DNA of 19,297 nucleotides from an uncultured Pseudoxanthomonas sp. (GCF_946886695.1 NZ_CAMPJD010000061.1:1-19297); one strand, 5' to 3'; counted from the first letter of the stretch, positions 8,897-17,109 are shown. Notes: generated from the sequence alone by a model not told the origin. Translations and numbers: made by a program.

Positions 8897-11542
8897 ATGC
8901 TGCGCGCCCGCCGCCACCGCCGGATCCTGCTGGTACTGCTGTCGATCCTGGGCGGCGCATTGCTGGTGATGGCGCTGGCCTACCACTGGGCGGGCGCCCG
9001 CGCGCAGCGGGCGGAGACCGCACAGCTCGACCGCCAGCTCGACCTGCATGCGCAGGCGCTGCAGCAGCGCATCGACCGCTACCGCACGCTGCCGCAGGTG
9101 CTGGCGCAGGACCCGGATCTCCGCAACGCACTCGCCGGGCCGGTGGACGATGCCCGTCGCAACGCATTGAACCAGCGCCTGGAAGACGCCAACAGCGTCA
9201 CCCGTTCGTCCACGCTCACGCTGATCGACCGTCGTGGCATCGCGCTGGCGGCCAGCAACTGGCGCGAGCCCACCAGCAACGTGGGCGAGGACTACAGTTT
9301 CCGGCCCTACGTGAAGCAGGCGCTGCGCAACGGGAGGGGCCAGTTCTACGGCATCGGCCTGACCACCGGCGAGCCGGGTTACTTCCTGTCGCAAGCGATC
9401 AACGGCCCCGACGGCGACGTCGCTGGCCTGGTCGTGATCAAGATCGAACTGGATGCGCTGGAGCAGGAATGGTTGCAGACGCCGGACATCGTGCTGGTGA
9501 GCGACGCGCACGGCGTGATCTTCCTCGCCAGCCGCGACGGGTGGCGCTACCGCACGCTCACCGCGCTCAGCGATGCCGACCGCCGCGAACTGGCCGCCAC
9601 CCGCCAGTACGCACGGCAACGGCTCACGCCCCTGCAATCGCAGGACCTGTCCACCACGGACGATGGCGCACGGCGCGTGCAGTTCACCAACCCCGCCCTG
9701 ACCGGCGCGGTGCTGTGGCAATCGATGGCGCTGCCGGAAGAAGGTTGGCAACTGCACCTGCTGCACGATGCTTCGGCGATCACCGCCGCGGGTCGCACCG
9801 CCGCGCTCGCGGCCGGCGGAGGCTGGCTGGCGCTGGCGTTCCTGGCACTGTTCATGCAGCAGCGACGACGCACCGCGCTGCTGCAGCAACGCAGCCGCGA
9901 GGAACTCGAAGCCGTGCTGCAGCAGCACGCGCAGGAACTGCGCACCGCGCAGGATGGGATCGTCGAGGCGGCGCGCCAGGCCGACGCCGGCCTCAGCCGC
10001 AGCCTGGAGCACCTGCCGCAGGGCGTGGTGATCATCGATGCCGACCTGCGGCTGGTGGCATGGAATTCGCGCTACATGGACCTGTTCCGCTTCCCGCCCG
10101 ACCTGATCCACGTCGGCCGCCCGATCGAGGACGTGTTCCGCTACAACGCACGCCGCGGCCTGCTGGGGCCGGGCCCGGTGGAGGACGCGATCCAGCGGCG
10201 CCTGGACCATCTTCGCAGCGGCAAGCCGCACATGCGCGAGAGCGAGAAGGACGACGGCGTGGTGCTGGAGATCCGCGGCAATCCGTTGCCGGATGGCGGC
10301 TTCGTCACCAGCTACGCCGACATCACCAGCTACAAGAACGCCGCACGCGAACTGCGCTCGCTGGCCGATGCGCTGGAGCGCCGCGTCGAGGAACGCACCC
10401 GCGCGCTCGCCGCCGCCACGCAGGCGGCGGAGAACGCCAACCGCTACAAGACCCGCTTCGTCGCTTCCGCCGTGCACGACCTGCTGCAGCCGCTCAACGC
10501 CGCGCGCATGTTCGTGTCCGCGCTGCGCGGTCGCCTGCATGACGACGACGCGCGGCGCATCGCCGACCACGTCGACAATGCACTAACCGCGCAGGACGCC
10601 ATCCTCAACAGCCTGCTGGACATCGCCCGGCTGGAATCGGGCACGCTGCCGGCACGCGTGCGCGATGTCGCCCTGGCACCCCTGCTGGAAACGCTGGCGC
10701 GCGAGTTCGGCATGCTCGCGGAAGAGCGCGGCCTGTCGTTGGCATGCGTGCCGACCGGCGCCATCGTGCGCAGCGACGAAGCCCTGCTGCGTCGCATCCT
10801 GCAGAATTTCCTGTCCAATGCGATCCGCTACACGCCGCGCGGCCGCGTGCTGCTGGGCGTCCGCCGGCGTGGCAGCCAGTTCCGCATCGAAGTGCACGAC
10901 CAGGGACCGGGCATTCCGGAGAGCCTCCACTCGGAGATCTTCGAAGAGTTCCGCCGCCTCAACGACGGCGTGGTGAACGATCGCGGCGCCGGCCTCGGGC
11001 TGGCCATCGTGGAACGCATCGGCCGCGTGCTCGGCCACCGCATCGGCCTGCTGTCGCAGTTGGGGCGGGGCAGCGTGTTCTGGGTGGAACTGCCGCGCGG
11101 CGTCGCCAATGCCACGACAGCGCAAGCGTCGCCAGCGTTCGACGACATCGACGATGGCTCGCCGTTGCGCGGCCGCCGCGTGTGGTGCGTGGACGACGAT
11201 CGGCGCGTCTGCGAAGCCACGCGCGCCCTGCTGCTGCGCTGGGAGTGCGACGTGGACCTTGCGTCCGGTCCCGACGACGCAGCGGCAGCGGCCGTGCGGG
11301 ACCAGGCACCCGACCTTCTGCTGCTCGACGTGCGACTGGGCGACACCGACGGGCCGACACTGTACGCACGCTTGTGCGAACGCTGGGGCAGCGCGCCGCC
11401 GGTGATCCTGGTGACCGCCGAGCGCGACGAGGCACTGCGCGCGCTGGCGCTGGAGCGCGGCTGGGGCTTCCTCGCAAAACCGGTGAAGCCCGCGGCGCTG
11501 CGCGCACTGATGACCCAACTCCACGTGCGCCGCGCGCGCTGA
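8897..11542 (+). CDS. Hybrid sensor histidine kinase with DctB-type periplasmic sensor, PAS domain and receiver
   Basis: An 881-residue inner membrane kinase. A transmembrane helix (about 9-30) and a second (about 303-321) bracket a periplasmic double-Cache sensor whose motifs match DctB: SNWREPTSNVGEDYSFRPY (120-138), YGIGLTTGEPGYFLS (151-165) and GWRYRTL (215-221). A coiled coil leads to a PAS domain (about 365-480) and a second coiled coil. The transmitter has the H-box VHDLLQPLNAARMF (His527), the N-box NFLSNAIRY (Asn641), DQGPGIP (668-674) and GAGLGLAI (697-704). A receiver domain follows (Asp766-768, Asp811, Lys861). The HDLLQPLNAAR H-box is that of the NahK/ErcS'/CrbS/MxtR class, whose usual partners are LuxR-type regulators, not DctD. 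Expected role: sense a C4-dicarboxylate and control dctA and neighbours, probably through the regulator at 12481-13122. The receiver may act in a phosphorelay or as a phosphate sink. Confidence 0.9.
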   Translation: MLRARRHRRILLVLLSILGGALLVMALAYHWAGARAQRAETAQLDRQLDLHAQALQQRIDRYRTLPQVLAQDPDLRNALAGPVDDARRNALNQRLEDANSVTRSSTLTLIDRRGIALAASNWREPTSNVGEDYSFRPYVKQALRNGRGQFYGIGLTTGEPGYFLSQAINGPDGDVAGLVVIKIELDALEQEWLQTPDIVLVSDAHGVIFLASRDGWRYRTLTALSDADRRELAATRQYARQRLTPLQSQDLSTTDDGARRVQFTNPALTGAVLWQSMALPEEGWQLHLLHDASAITAAGRTAALAAGGGWLALAFLALFMQQRRRTALLQQRSREELEAVLQQHAQELRTAQDGIVEAARQADAGLSRSLEHLPQGVVIIDADLRLVAWNSRYMDLFRFPPDLIHVGRPIEDVFRYNARRGLLGPGPVEDAIQRRLDHLRSGKPHMRESEKDDGVVLEIRGNPLPDGGFVTSYADITSYKNAARELRSLADALERRVEERTRALAAATQAAENANRYKTRFVASAVHDLLQPLNAARMFVSALRGRLHDDDARRIADHVDNALTAQDAILNSLLDIARLESGTLPARVRDVALAPLLETLAREFGMLAEERGLSLACVPTGAIVRSDEALLRRILQNFLSNAIRYTPRGRVLLGVRRRGSQFRIEVHDQGPGIPESLHSEIFEEFRRLNDGVVNDRGAGLGLAIVERIGRVLGHRIGLLSQLGRGSVFWVELPRGVANATTAQASPAFDDIDDGSPLRGRRVWCVDDDRRVCEATRALLLRWECDVDLASGPDDAAAAAVRDQAPDLLLLDVRLGDTDGPTLYARLCERWGSAPPVILVTAERDEALRALALERGWGFLAKPVKPAALRALMTQLHVRRAR

Positions 11543-11564
11543 GGGACCCTCGCATGCCATACCG

Positions 11565-12479
11565 ATGCTGACCTACGTCATTCCCGTCCTCGCCATCGTG
11601 CTGCTCGGTGCGGCCCTGCGACGGATGCGCCGGGTACCCGACGGCCTGTTCCCGGCGATGGAGTGGTTTTCCTTCTACGTCGCCTTCCCTGCGCTGCTGT
11701 TCGTCGGCGCCGCGCGACTGACGTTGTCCGCGAGCGACGCGCTCGACCTGTCGCTGGCCGCGTTGCTGCCCACGCTACTGCTGACCCTCGTGGTGGTGCT
11801 GGCGGTGCGGGTCGCGCCGCGCCTGTCCGGTCCCAGCCGCTCCTCCGTCGTGCAGGGCGCGGTGCGGCCGAGCAGCTACTTCGGCCTGGCGGTGGCGGCG
11901 CTGCTGTTCACGCCGGACACCACCGCGATGGTGATGCTGGCGCTGGCGATCTGCCTGCCGGTGGTCAACGTCATCGCGGTGGTCGCGCTGGCGGTCTGGG
12001 GCCATGGCGATGCCAGCGCTCGCGGCATCGCGCGGGCGCTGGTTCGCAATCCGATCATCCTGGCGACGCTGGCCGGCCTGCTGTTCAACCTCAGCAGCCT
12101 GCCACTGCCGGTACCGCTGGCGGCCACGCTCGACATCCTCGCCGATGCCGCGCTGGCGCTGGGCCTGCTGTGCGTGGGAGGTGGCCTGCAGTTCCGGCGC
12201 GACGAGGTGCGTCCGCTGCTGCTGGGCGCCACCTCCGCGCTGAAGCTGCTCGCCCTGCCACTGCTGGCCGTGCTGCTGTGTCGGTGGCTGGATGCCAGTG
12301 CGGCGGTGACGACGGCGGCCTGCTTCTACGCCGCGCTGCCGACGGCGTCCAACGCTTACATCATGGCCCGGCAGATGGGCGGCGATGCGCCACTGATGGC
12401 CTCGCTGGTGACGTGGCAGACACTGTTCGCCGCCGCCACCGTGCCGCTGGCGATGCAGTTGCCGGCCTGGCTGGGCTGA
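11565..12479 (+). CDS. AEC-family transporter (auxin efflux carrier superfamily)
   Basis: A 304-residue, very hydrophobic membrane protein with about ten predicted helices in two halves. It resembles AEC-family carriers: the N-terminal IPVLAIVLLGAALRR, a central short hydrophilic loop (about 145-158), then RNPIILATLAGLLFN (159-173) and, near the end, AALPTASNAYIMARQMGG (about 257-274), which is the most diagnostic stretch. Bacterial members include the malonate carrier MdcF and malate permeases of lactic acid bacteria, so an organic acid substrate fits the context, but this is not proven by the sequence. The start lies 22 bases after the kinase stop, so the two genes are probably co-transcribed. 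The ribosome binding site is weak: GAGGG at 11541-11545 is rather far upstream, which again suggests coupling. The gene ends one base from the convergent regulator gene. Confidence 0.85.
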   Translation: MLTYVIPVLAIVLLGAALRRMRRVPDGLFPAMEWFSFYVAFPALLFVGAARLTLSASDALDLSLAALLPTLLLTLVVVLAVRVAPRLSGPSRSSVVQGAVRPSSYFGLAVAALLFTPDTTAMVMLALAICLPVVNVIAVVALAVWGHGDASARGIARALVRNPIILATLAGLLFNLSSLPLPVPLAATLDILADAALALGLLCVGGGLQFRRDEVRPLLLGATSALKLLALPLLAVLLCRWLDASAAVTTAACFYAALPTASNAYIMARQMGGDAPLMASLVTWQTLFAAATVPLAMQLPAWLG

Positions 12480-12480
12480 A

Positions 12481-13122
12481 TCAGTCGATCGGCGGTCCTT
12501 CCGGCTCCAGCGATTTCACCAGCACCGCCGCCTGCGTGCGGCTGTGGCATTCCAGTTTCTTGAGGATCGCGGTGACGTGCACCTTCACCGTGTTCTCGGC
12601 CAGCCCAAGTTCGTGCGCGATCTGCTTGTTGAGCAGGCCGTCGGCCAGGCACAGCAATACGCGGAACTGCTGGGGTGTCAGTTGCGCCAGGCGTGCCGCG
12701 AGCGCGGCGTCCTGTTCGGAACGCTCGACGGTGAGCGGCGGAAACCATGCCCCGCCATCGAGCACCGCCGCCACCGCGTCGCCGATGGTATCGGCCGGCG
12801 ACGACTTGGGAATGAAACCGGCGGCGCCGAACTGCTGCGCGCGACGGATCACACGCGGGTGCTCGTTCGACGAGATGACGACAACCGGCACCTCCGGATG
12901 TTCGCCACGGACGTGCAGCAGGGCGGAGAAGCCATGGGCGCCCGGCATGGTCAGGTCCAGCAGCACCAGGTCGGTATCGGGACGCGCGTCCAGCGCCTGT
13001 CCCAGGCCCGCGGCACTCGCGGCTTCCACCACGGTGGCGCCGGGCAGCGCTTCGCGCAGCGCGTGAATCACCGCCGCGCGGAACAGCGGATGGTCGTCGG
13101 CCACCAGGATCGTCGTGCTCAT
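12481..13122 (-). CDS. NarL/LuxR-type response regulator (ErdR/CrbR-like)
   Basis: A 213-residue two-domain regulator. The receiver domain (about 1-120) has the acidic pocket ADDHPLF (8-14), the phosphoacceptor Asp56 in LLDLTMPG, Ser84/Ser85 and Lys106 in IPKSSP. The LuxR-type helix-turn-helix is at about 145-205, with LTPQQFRVLLCLADGLLNKQ and then the recognition region AENTVKVHVTAILKKL. Both halves resemble the ErdR/CrbR/AgmR group, which pairs with hybrid kinases of the CrbS/MxtR/ErcS' type and regulates carbon-source genes. The kinase at 8897-11542 is of that class and only the AEC gene lies between, so the two are likely partners. The gene is tail-to-tail with the AEC gene and follows the QEGLA-motif gene by 48 bases on the same strand, so it may be read from that gene's promoter or its own. 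Confidence 0.88.
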   Translation of the reverse strand: MSTTILVADDHPLFRAAVIHALREALPGATVVEAASAAGLGQALDARPDTDLVLLDLTMPGAHGFSALLHVRGEHPEVPVVVISSNEHPRVIRRAQQFGAAGFIPKSSPADTIGDAVAAVLDGGAWFPPLTVERSEQDAALAARLAQLTPQQFRVLLCLADGLLNKQIAHELGLAENTVKVHVTAILKKLECHSRTQAAVLVKSLEPEGPPID

Positions 13123-13170
13123 GCCGCCAGTGTGCCATCGGCGGCGGATGCAGCGCGTACCACTTTCCGG

Positions 13171-14409
13171 CTAGGCGTCCGTCGACAGCTTGTCCAGGCG
13201 GATGCGGTTGGCGAACAGCGAGAACGCCAGCATGCCGGCCAGGCCGTTGGCGCGGCTGACCCAGCTCGGCAGCCAGCGTGGCGGCACCAGCACGCCGGCA
13301 TCGAACATCGGCTCGAACATCGTCACGTCCTCCAGCGTCATCTTGCCGGCGAACAGGCGACGGCACACCCGCAGCCGGTCCTGCTGCAGCGAGCGGCGGA
13401 AGAACGTGTGCACGCCGATCAGACCACGCAGGTACACCGTGTCCTTGGTGAACGCCGCGCCGCCGGTGGTGGGCACGCCGCGAAACACGCGCTGCGCGGA
13501 AGAAAAGCTTTCGGCGGGATTCTGGCCCGCGTCGGTGAAGTAGCGGAACACCTCGATGAAGTCGGCGCCGGCCAGCGCCATCGCTACCGCCTCGATACGC
13601 AGGCTGATGCGCTTCATCCGCTCGATGTCGATGCTGCCGGTGATCTGCTCGGCGAACGTCGCCAGCCCTTCCTGCGTGGCGGTGACGCGCGGCGACGCCA
13701 GCGCCAGGCTGGGCAGCACCGTCTGCTCGCGACCGTTCAACGCGGTCAGCGAATGCACCAGCGCCTCGTGCTGCAGCAGCTGGCGGCGGTCGTAGTCGCT
13801 GAAGGCCGCGCCGTGGCGCAGGCGGATGCGGGTCGCGCCGGCGGCTGCCTTGGCGATCAGGTTGCGGTCCAGCTCCACGGTGATGACGCGGCCATCGAAG
13901 AAGTCGTCCAGGTCCGCCTGCAACTGCAGCTGCAATGCCGTCGCCGACACCGGGATCTGTTCCTCCGGCGCGAGCAGTTCGTGGTCCAGTTCGTTGGCGA
14001 TGGCGATGAAGTGGCCGGCGGCATCGCGCGTGCTGGGGCCGTCGCCGGGCAGGCATTCCTCCGGTGTGCCGAACAGCGCGATCGAATGCGTGGTCACCGC
14101 CGGCGTCCCCAGCGATTCCAGCAACTGCGCCGCGATGTCCCAGCTGTGCACGGAATCGCGCAGGTAGCGACCGAGCGGATGCGCATCGTCGGCGGCTGCC
14201 GCGACATCCGCGAGTTCGCGGCGCGCCTCGCTGAAATCCAGCCGCGGATAGGCGATGACCGGCAGCTGCGGCTGTCCGCGCGCTACGCCGTCCAGGAACG
14301 GCGCCTGCACATCGGCCGGCCAGCTGGCGAGGCTCAGCAGCTTGATGCCACGCACGGCCCGGACCAGGCGTGCATCGAGCGCGGCGTGATGGGCGATGTC
14401 GGCCGGCAT
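13171..14409 (-). CDS. QEGLA-motif protein (DUF1704, flavohemoglobin expression-modulating family; MATCAP-like putative metallopeptidase)
   Basis: About 412 residues. It contains the family's name-giving QEGLA motif (246-250 from the start used here) and, 26 residues earlier, HEALVH (214-219), an HExxxH motif. In the eukaryotic relatives MATCAP/KIAA0895L these form a zinc site of a tyrosine carboxypeptidase, with the glutamate of the EGLA segment as third ligand. Both are intact here, so a peptidase activity is plausible; the bacterial family is otherwise named only for an effect on flavohemoglobin expression. No signal peptide or membrane helix is evident. The start at 14409 (ATG) is preferred because AAGGAGGA lies just upstream; a GTG at 14427 would put that ribosome binding site inside the gene. 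The neighbours are the response regulator downstream and divergent gltS. No flavohemoglobin gene is in the window. Confidence 0.82.
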   Translation of the reverse strand: MPADIAHHAALDARLVRAVRGIKLLSLASWPADVQAPFLDGVARGQPQLPVIAYPRLDFSEARRELADVAAAADDAHPLGRYLRDSVHSWDIAAQLLESLGTPAVTTHSIALFGTPEECLPGDGPSTRDAAGHFIAIANELDHELLAPEEQIPVSATALQLQLQADLDDFFDGRVITVELDRNLIAKAAAGATRIRLRHGAAFSDYDRRQLLQHEALVHSLTALNGREQTVLPSLALASPRVTATQEGLATFAEQITGSIDIERMKRISLRIEAVAMALAGADFIEVFRYFTDAGQNPAESFSSAQRVFRGVPTTGGAAFTKDTVYLRGLIGVHTFFRRSLQQDRLRVCRRLFAGKMTLEDVTMFEPMFDAGVLVPPRWLPSWVSRANGLAGMLAFSLFANRIRLDKLSTDA

Positions 14410-14412
14410 GCG

Positions 14413-14420
14413 TCCTCCTT
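14413..14420 (-). promoter_or_regulatory. Ribosome binding site deciding the QEGLA-protein start
   Basis: AAGGAGGA on the minus strand, with its GGAGG core four bases before the ATG at 14409. It is a strong but close-set site and argues against the upstream GTG at 14427. Confidence 0.65.
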
Positions 14421-14512
14421 GCGTCACACTTTAGCCCAGTGCGTGCAGCAGCCGGCACAAGCGCCCGCGCCTCGACTATGCTCGACCCTCTTCCATCGGT
14501 TGCGGGGGCAGC

Positions 14513-15715
14513 ATGCTGGAGCTCGATGCGGTACAGACACTGGCCTTCGCCGGCCTGGCCCTTTTCCTCGGGTATGCGCTCTGCCGCATCGTCCCGCTGT
14601 TCTCCCGCTACAACCTGCCCCCACCGGTGATCGGCGGCCTGGTCGTCGCGTTGGCGGTCCTGTTGGCGCGCAGGCACGACATCACGCTGTTCACGCTGGA
14701 CACCAGCCTGCAGACGCCGTTGATGATCGCCTTCTTCACCACCATCGGCGTCAACGCCAGCGTGGCGCTGCTGAAGATCAGCGGCCGGCAGGTGGTGGTA
14801 TTCCTGCTGCTCGCCACCGGGTTTGCCATCGTGCAGAACCTGTTGGGCATGGCTGTGGCGATGGGCTTCGGCCTGCATCCGTTGTTCGGCGTGCTGGCGG
14901 GGTCCACGACACTGACCGGCGGTCCGGCCACCGGTCTCGCGTTCGCGCCGCTGTTCGAGCAGGCCGGCGTGGCCGGGGCGGAATCCATCGCGGTCGCGGC
15001 GGCGATGGCGGGCATCCTGTGCGGTGGCTTGATCGGCGGCCCGGTGGCCACGGTGCTGATCCGCCGCCACAAGCTCTACGGCGGCGTGCGCCTGGGTGCG
15101 CCGGACGAATCGGCGGCGGAGCCCGCCGGTGCGCGCGATACGCCCGATTTCGCCACGCGCGAGCACGCCGCACTGAAGAGCATCGTGGTGATCCTGGTGG
15201 CGATGTGGCTGGGTGCCGGCGTCAGCAACGGGCTGGAGGCCATCGGCATGACCCTGCCGGCCACCGTCGGCGCGATGATGGTGGGCGCCATGATCCGCTA
15301 CATCGACGATCGCACCCACTGGATCGGTCTGCCGGTGGCGACGACCGATCTGGTCGGCAACGTGTGCCTGTCGCTGTTCCTCGCCGTGGCGCTGATGAAC
15401 CTCAAACTCTGGGAACTGGCCGGGCTGGCTGCGCCGCTGCTGGTCAACCTGGCGCTGCAGGTGGCGCTGGTGGCGTTGTTCTGCGGCGTGGTGTTCCGCG
15501 TGATGGGCCGCGACTACGACGCCGCGGTGATGGGCGGCGGTTTCATCGGCTTCATGCTGGGCACCACCGCCAATGCGATGGCGGTGATGCGCACGCTGGT
15601 CGAACGCTATGGCATGGCGCCGCGCGCGTTCCTGGTGGCGCCGCTGGTGGGCGCGTTCTTCATCGACTTCAGCAATGCGCTGATCATCACGGGCTTCATC
15701 AATTTCTGGGATTGA
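14513..15715 (+). CDS. gltS: Sodium/glutamate symporter GltS
   Basis: A 400-residue inner membrane protein of the ESS (glutamate:sodium symporter) family, matching the usual length of about 400. It should import glutamate with sodium. Key features are NLPPPVIGGL (34-43), the first re-entrant loop GSTTLTGGPATG (130-141), the second repeat GGGFIGFMLGTTANAMA (341-357) and the C-terminal FIDFSNALIITGFINFW. The inverted two-fold repeat is typical of this fold. A hydrophilic cytosolic loop of about 30 residues (190-220) separates the halves. The start ATG at 14513 has only a G-rich weak ribosome binding site. The gene is divergent from the QEGLA-motif gene across 103 bases and stands alone on its strand, so it is probably a single transcription unit. 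A cluster of hairpins follows the stop. Confidence 0.93.
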   Translation: MLELDAVQTLAFAGLALFLGYALCRIVPLFSRYNLPPPVIGGLVVALAVLLARRHDITLFTLDTSLQTPLMIAFFTTIGVNASVALLKISGRQVVVFLLLATGFAIVQNLLGMAVAMGFGLHPLFGVLAGSTTLTGGPATGLAFAPLFEQAGVAGAESIAVAAAMAGILCGGLIGGPVATVLIRRHKLYGGVRLGAPDESAAEPAGARDTPDFATREHAALKSIVVILVAMWLGAGVSNGLEAIGMTLPATVGAMMVGAMIRYIDDRTHWIGLPVATTDLVGNVCLSLFLAVALMNLKLWELAGLAAPLLVNLALQVALVALFCGVVFRVMGRDYDAAVMGGGFIGFMLGTTANAMAVMRTLVERYGMAPRAFLVAPLVGAFFIDFSNALIITGFINFWD

Positions 15716-15763
15716 GGCAATCGGCTGCTGGGCGGCGTGAAGTGACCGCAGCCCCTTGACGAA

Positions 15764-15884
15764 CCCCCTTGGCAAGGGGGCGATTCGCGCCAGCGGCGCG
15801 AATGGGGGATCGGCAGCGTCAGCTGGGGCCCACGTTCTGCAACGCAAAGCGTGGGAGGTTTTTCGCGCGACGCGCGAAAAACCT
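15764..15884. repeat. Cluster of intergenic hairpins between gltS and rsgA
   Basis: Three clear inverted repeats lie in the 167-base convergent gap: CCCCCTT/AAGGGGG at 15764-15780, ATTCGCGCC/GGCGCGAAT with a three-base loop at 15783-15803, and a 14-base perfect pair around one central A at 15856-15869 and 15871-15884. A weaker CCCACG/CGTGGG pair sits at 15829-15855. The last large hairpin runs into the rsgA stop codon (15883-15885) and could end rsgA transcription, although no T tract follows. The set looks like a dispersed intergenic repeat that may also act as a terminator. Confidence 0.65.
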
Positions 15885-17016
15885 AGCGCTTGCCGTACTT
15901 GTCGGTCAGCCGCTTGTTCAACGCCTTGCCCTGCACGCGGGCGTTGGACTTGTCAGCCAGGCGACTGGCGAGCTTGTCGGCGGCAGCGGCGACTTCATCG
16001 CGCAGCTTGAGGTAGTTGAGGAAGCGGCCTTCGTCCAGCTCCTCGCTGTCGATCGCTGCGCGTACCGCGCAGCCCGGTTCGCGATCGTGCGAGCAGTCGC
16101 GGAACTTGCACTGCTCAGCCAGCGCTTCGATGTCGGCGAAACCGCCGTCGGCCAGGTCTTCCTCGCCGGTGGGCTTGAGCTCGCGCATGCCGGGCGTGTC
16201 GATCAGGCAGGCACCGGCCGCCAGCGGGATCAGCGCGCGATAGGTGGTGGTATGACGCCCGCGTGAATCGCTCTCGCGCACTTCGCCGGTCTTCATGCGC
16301 TCGTCGCCGAGTAGCGTGTTGGTGATCGTGGACTTGCCGGCGCCGGACGAGCCGACCAGCACCACGGTGTGGCCTGGATCCAGCCACGGTGCCAGCTGCG
16401 CGACGCTGGCGGGATCCTTCGCATTCACGGTGAACACCGGCACGCCCTGCGCGGTGAGGTCGGCCAGCACCTCGACCGCGTCGTCGGCGTACTCGGTGCG
16501 ATCGGCCTTGGTCAGCACGACCACCGGCTGCGCGCCACCGCCCCCGACCAGCAGCAGGTAGCGTTCGATCCGGCGCGGATTGAAGTCGGCATCCAGGCCA
16601 CAGACGATGAACACCGTATCGATGTTCGCCGCGATCACCTGCTGGTGGTAATGCTCGCCGGCCGCGCCGCGCTTGATGCCGGTATGGCGCGGCAGCAGGG
16701 CGACGATGCGGGGACGCTTCGACGCCGCGTCTTCCAGCAGCACCCAGTCGCCGACGGCCGGTCGCTCATGCGCCGGAAAACGGGGGCGCTGCCACTCCGG
16801 CAGCGACTCGGCCTTCACCCCCATGCCGGGCGCATCGGCGACCACGTAGCCAGAGCGGTGCTGCTCGATAACGCGCGCCGGGGTGGCCGTCGGGTGTGCC
16901 GCCATGGCCTCGCGCCATGCGCTGTCCTCCGGTTCACCCATGTAGGGCCAACCAATGGACCGCAGAAGGGTGACGTCGGACACGCTGGGAGCAGGGGTTT
17001 CAGGCATGGCGCGCAT
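15883..17016 (-). CDS. rsgA: Ribosome small subunit-dependent GTPase A
   Basis: A cytosolic GTPase that assists late maturation of the 30S ribosomal subunit. The 377-residue protein shows the circular permutation typical of the family: an OB-fold region first (about 45-120), then the G4 motif VLTKADR (167-173), before the P-loop GSSGAGKST (222-230). The switch region RGRHTTTYR (252-260) and DTPGMRE (273-279) follow. The C-terminal zinc-binding knuckle has Cys303, Cys308, His310 and Cys316. The N-terminus is longer than in short RsgA forms by about 20-30 residues. Start codons at 17016 and 17007 are both possible, neither with a good ribosome binding site. The gene is divergent from alaA across 93 bases and convergent with gltS; I see no operon partner. 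Confidence 0.93.
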   Translation of the reverse strand: MRAMPETPAPSVSDVTLLRSIGWPYMGEPEDSAWREAMAAHPTATPARVIEQHRSGYVVADAPGMGVKAESLPEWQRPRFPAHERPAVGDWVLLEDAASKRPRIVALLPRHTGIKRGAAGEHYHQQVIAANIDTVFIVCGLDADFNPRRIERYLLLVGGGGAQPVVVLTKADRTEYADDAVEVLADLTAQGVPVFTVNAKDPASVAQLAPWLDPGHTVVLVGSSGAGKSTITNTLLGDERMKTGEVRESDSRGRHTTTYRALIPLAAGACLIDTPGMRELKPTGEEDLADGGFADIEALAEQCKFRDCSHDREPGCAVRAAIDSEELDEGRFLNYLKLRDEVAAAADKLASRLADKSNARVQGKALNKRLTDKYGKR

Positions 17017-17050
17017 TCTAGACGGGGGCTGAAGCCGGCGGGGCCGGACA

Positions 17051-17068
17051 GGCTAAATATCCGTTAAG
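17051..17068. promoter_or_regulatory. AT-rich promoter island between rsgA and alaA
   Basis: The 93-base divergent gap (17017-17109) is GC-rich except for this stretch, which contains TAAATAT (17054-17060) and GTTAAG. It could supply the -10 element for alaA and, on the other strand, for rsgA. No convincing -35 box is seen at the right spacing, so this is a weak call. Confidence 0.25.
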
Positions 17069-17109
17069 CTGCCCCTCCTTCCCGCTTTCGCCCTTTCGCG
17101 GTCGCCGCC

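Noticed and set aside
14410..14427. GTG start at 14427 for the QEGLA-motif protein
   Set aside because: The AAGGAGGA ribosome binding site lies inside this extension and serves the ATG at 14409.
12544..15759. A 1071-codon open frame on the plus strand
   Set aside because: It is antisense to the regulator and QEGLA genes and out of frame with gltS; no domain is recognisable.
12356..15847. A 1163-codon open frame on the minus strand
   Set aside because: It runs across gltS, the QEGLA gene and the regulator in other frames and has low-complexity, motif-free composition.
15883..17016. TKAD instead of NKxD in RsgA as a defect
   Set aside because: Thr at this position is common in RsgA/YloQ proteins, and all other GTPase and zinc motifs are intact.
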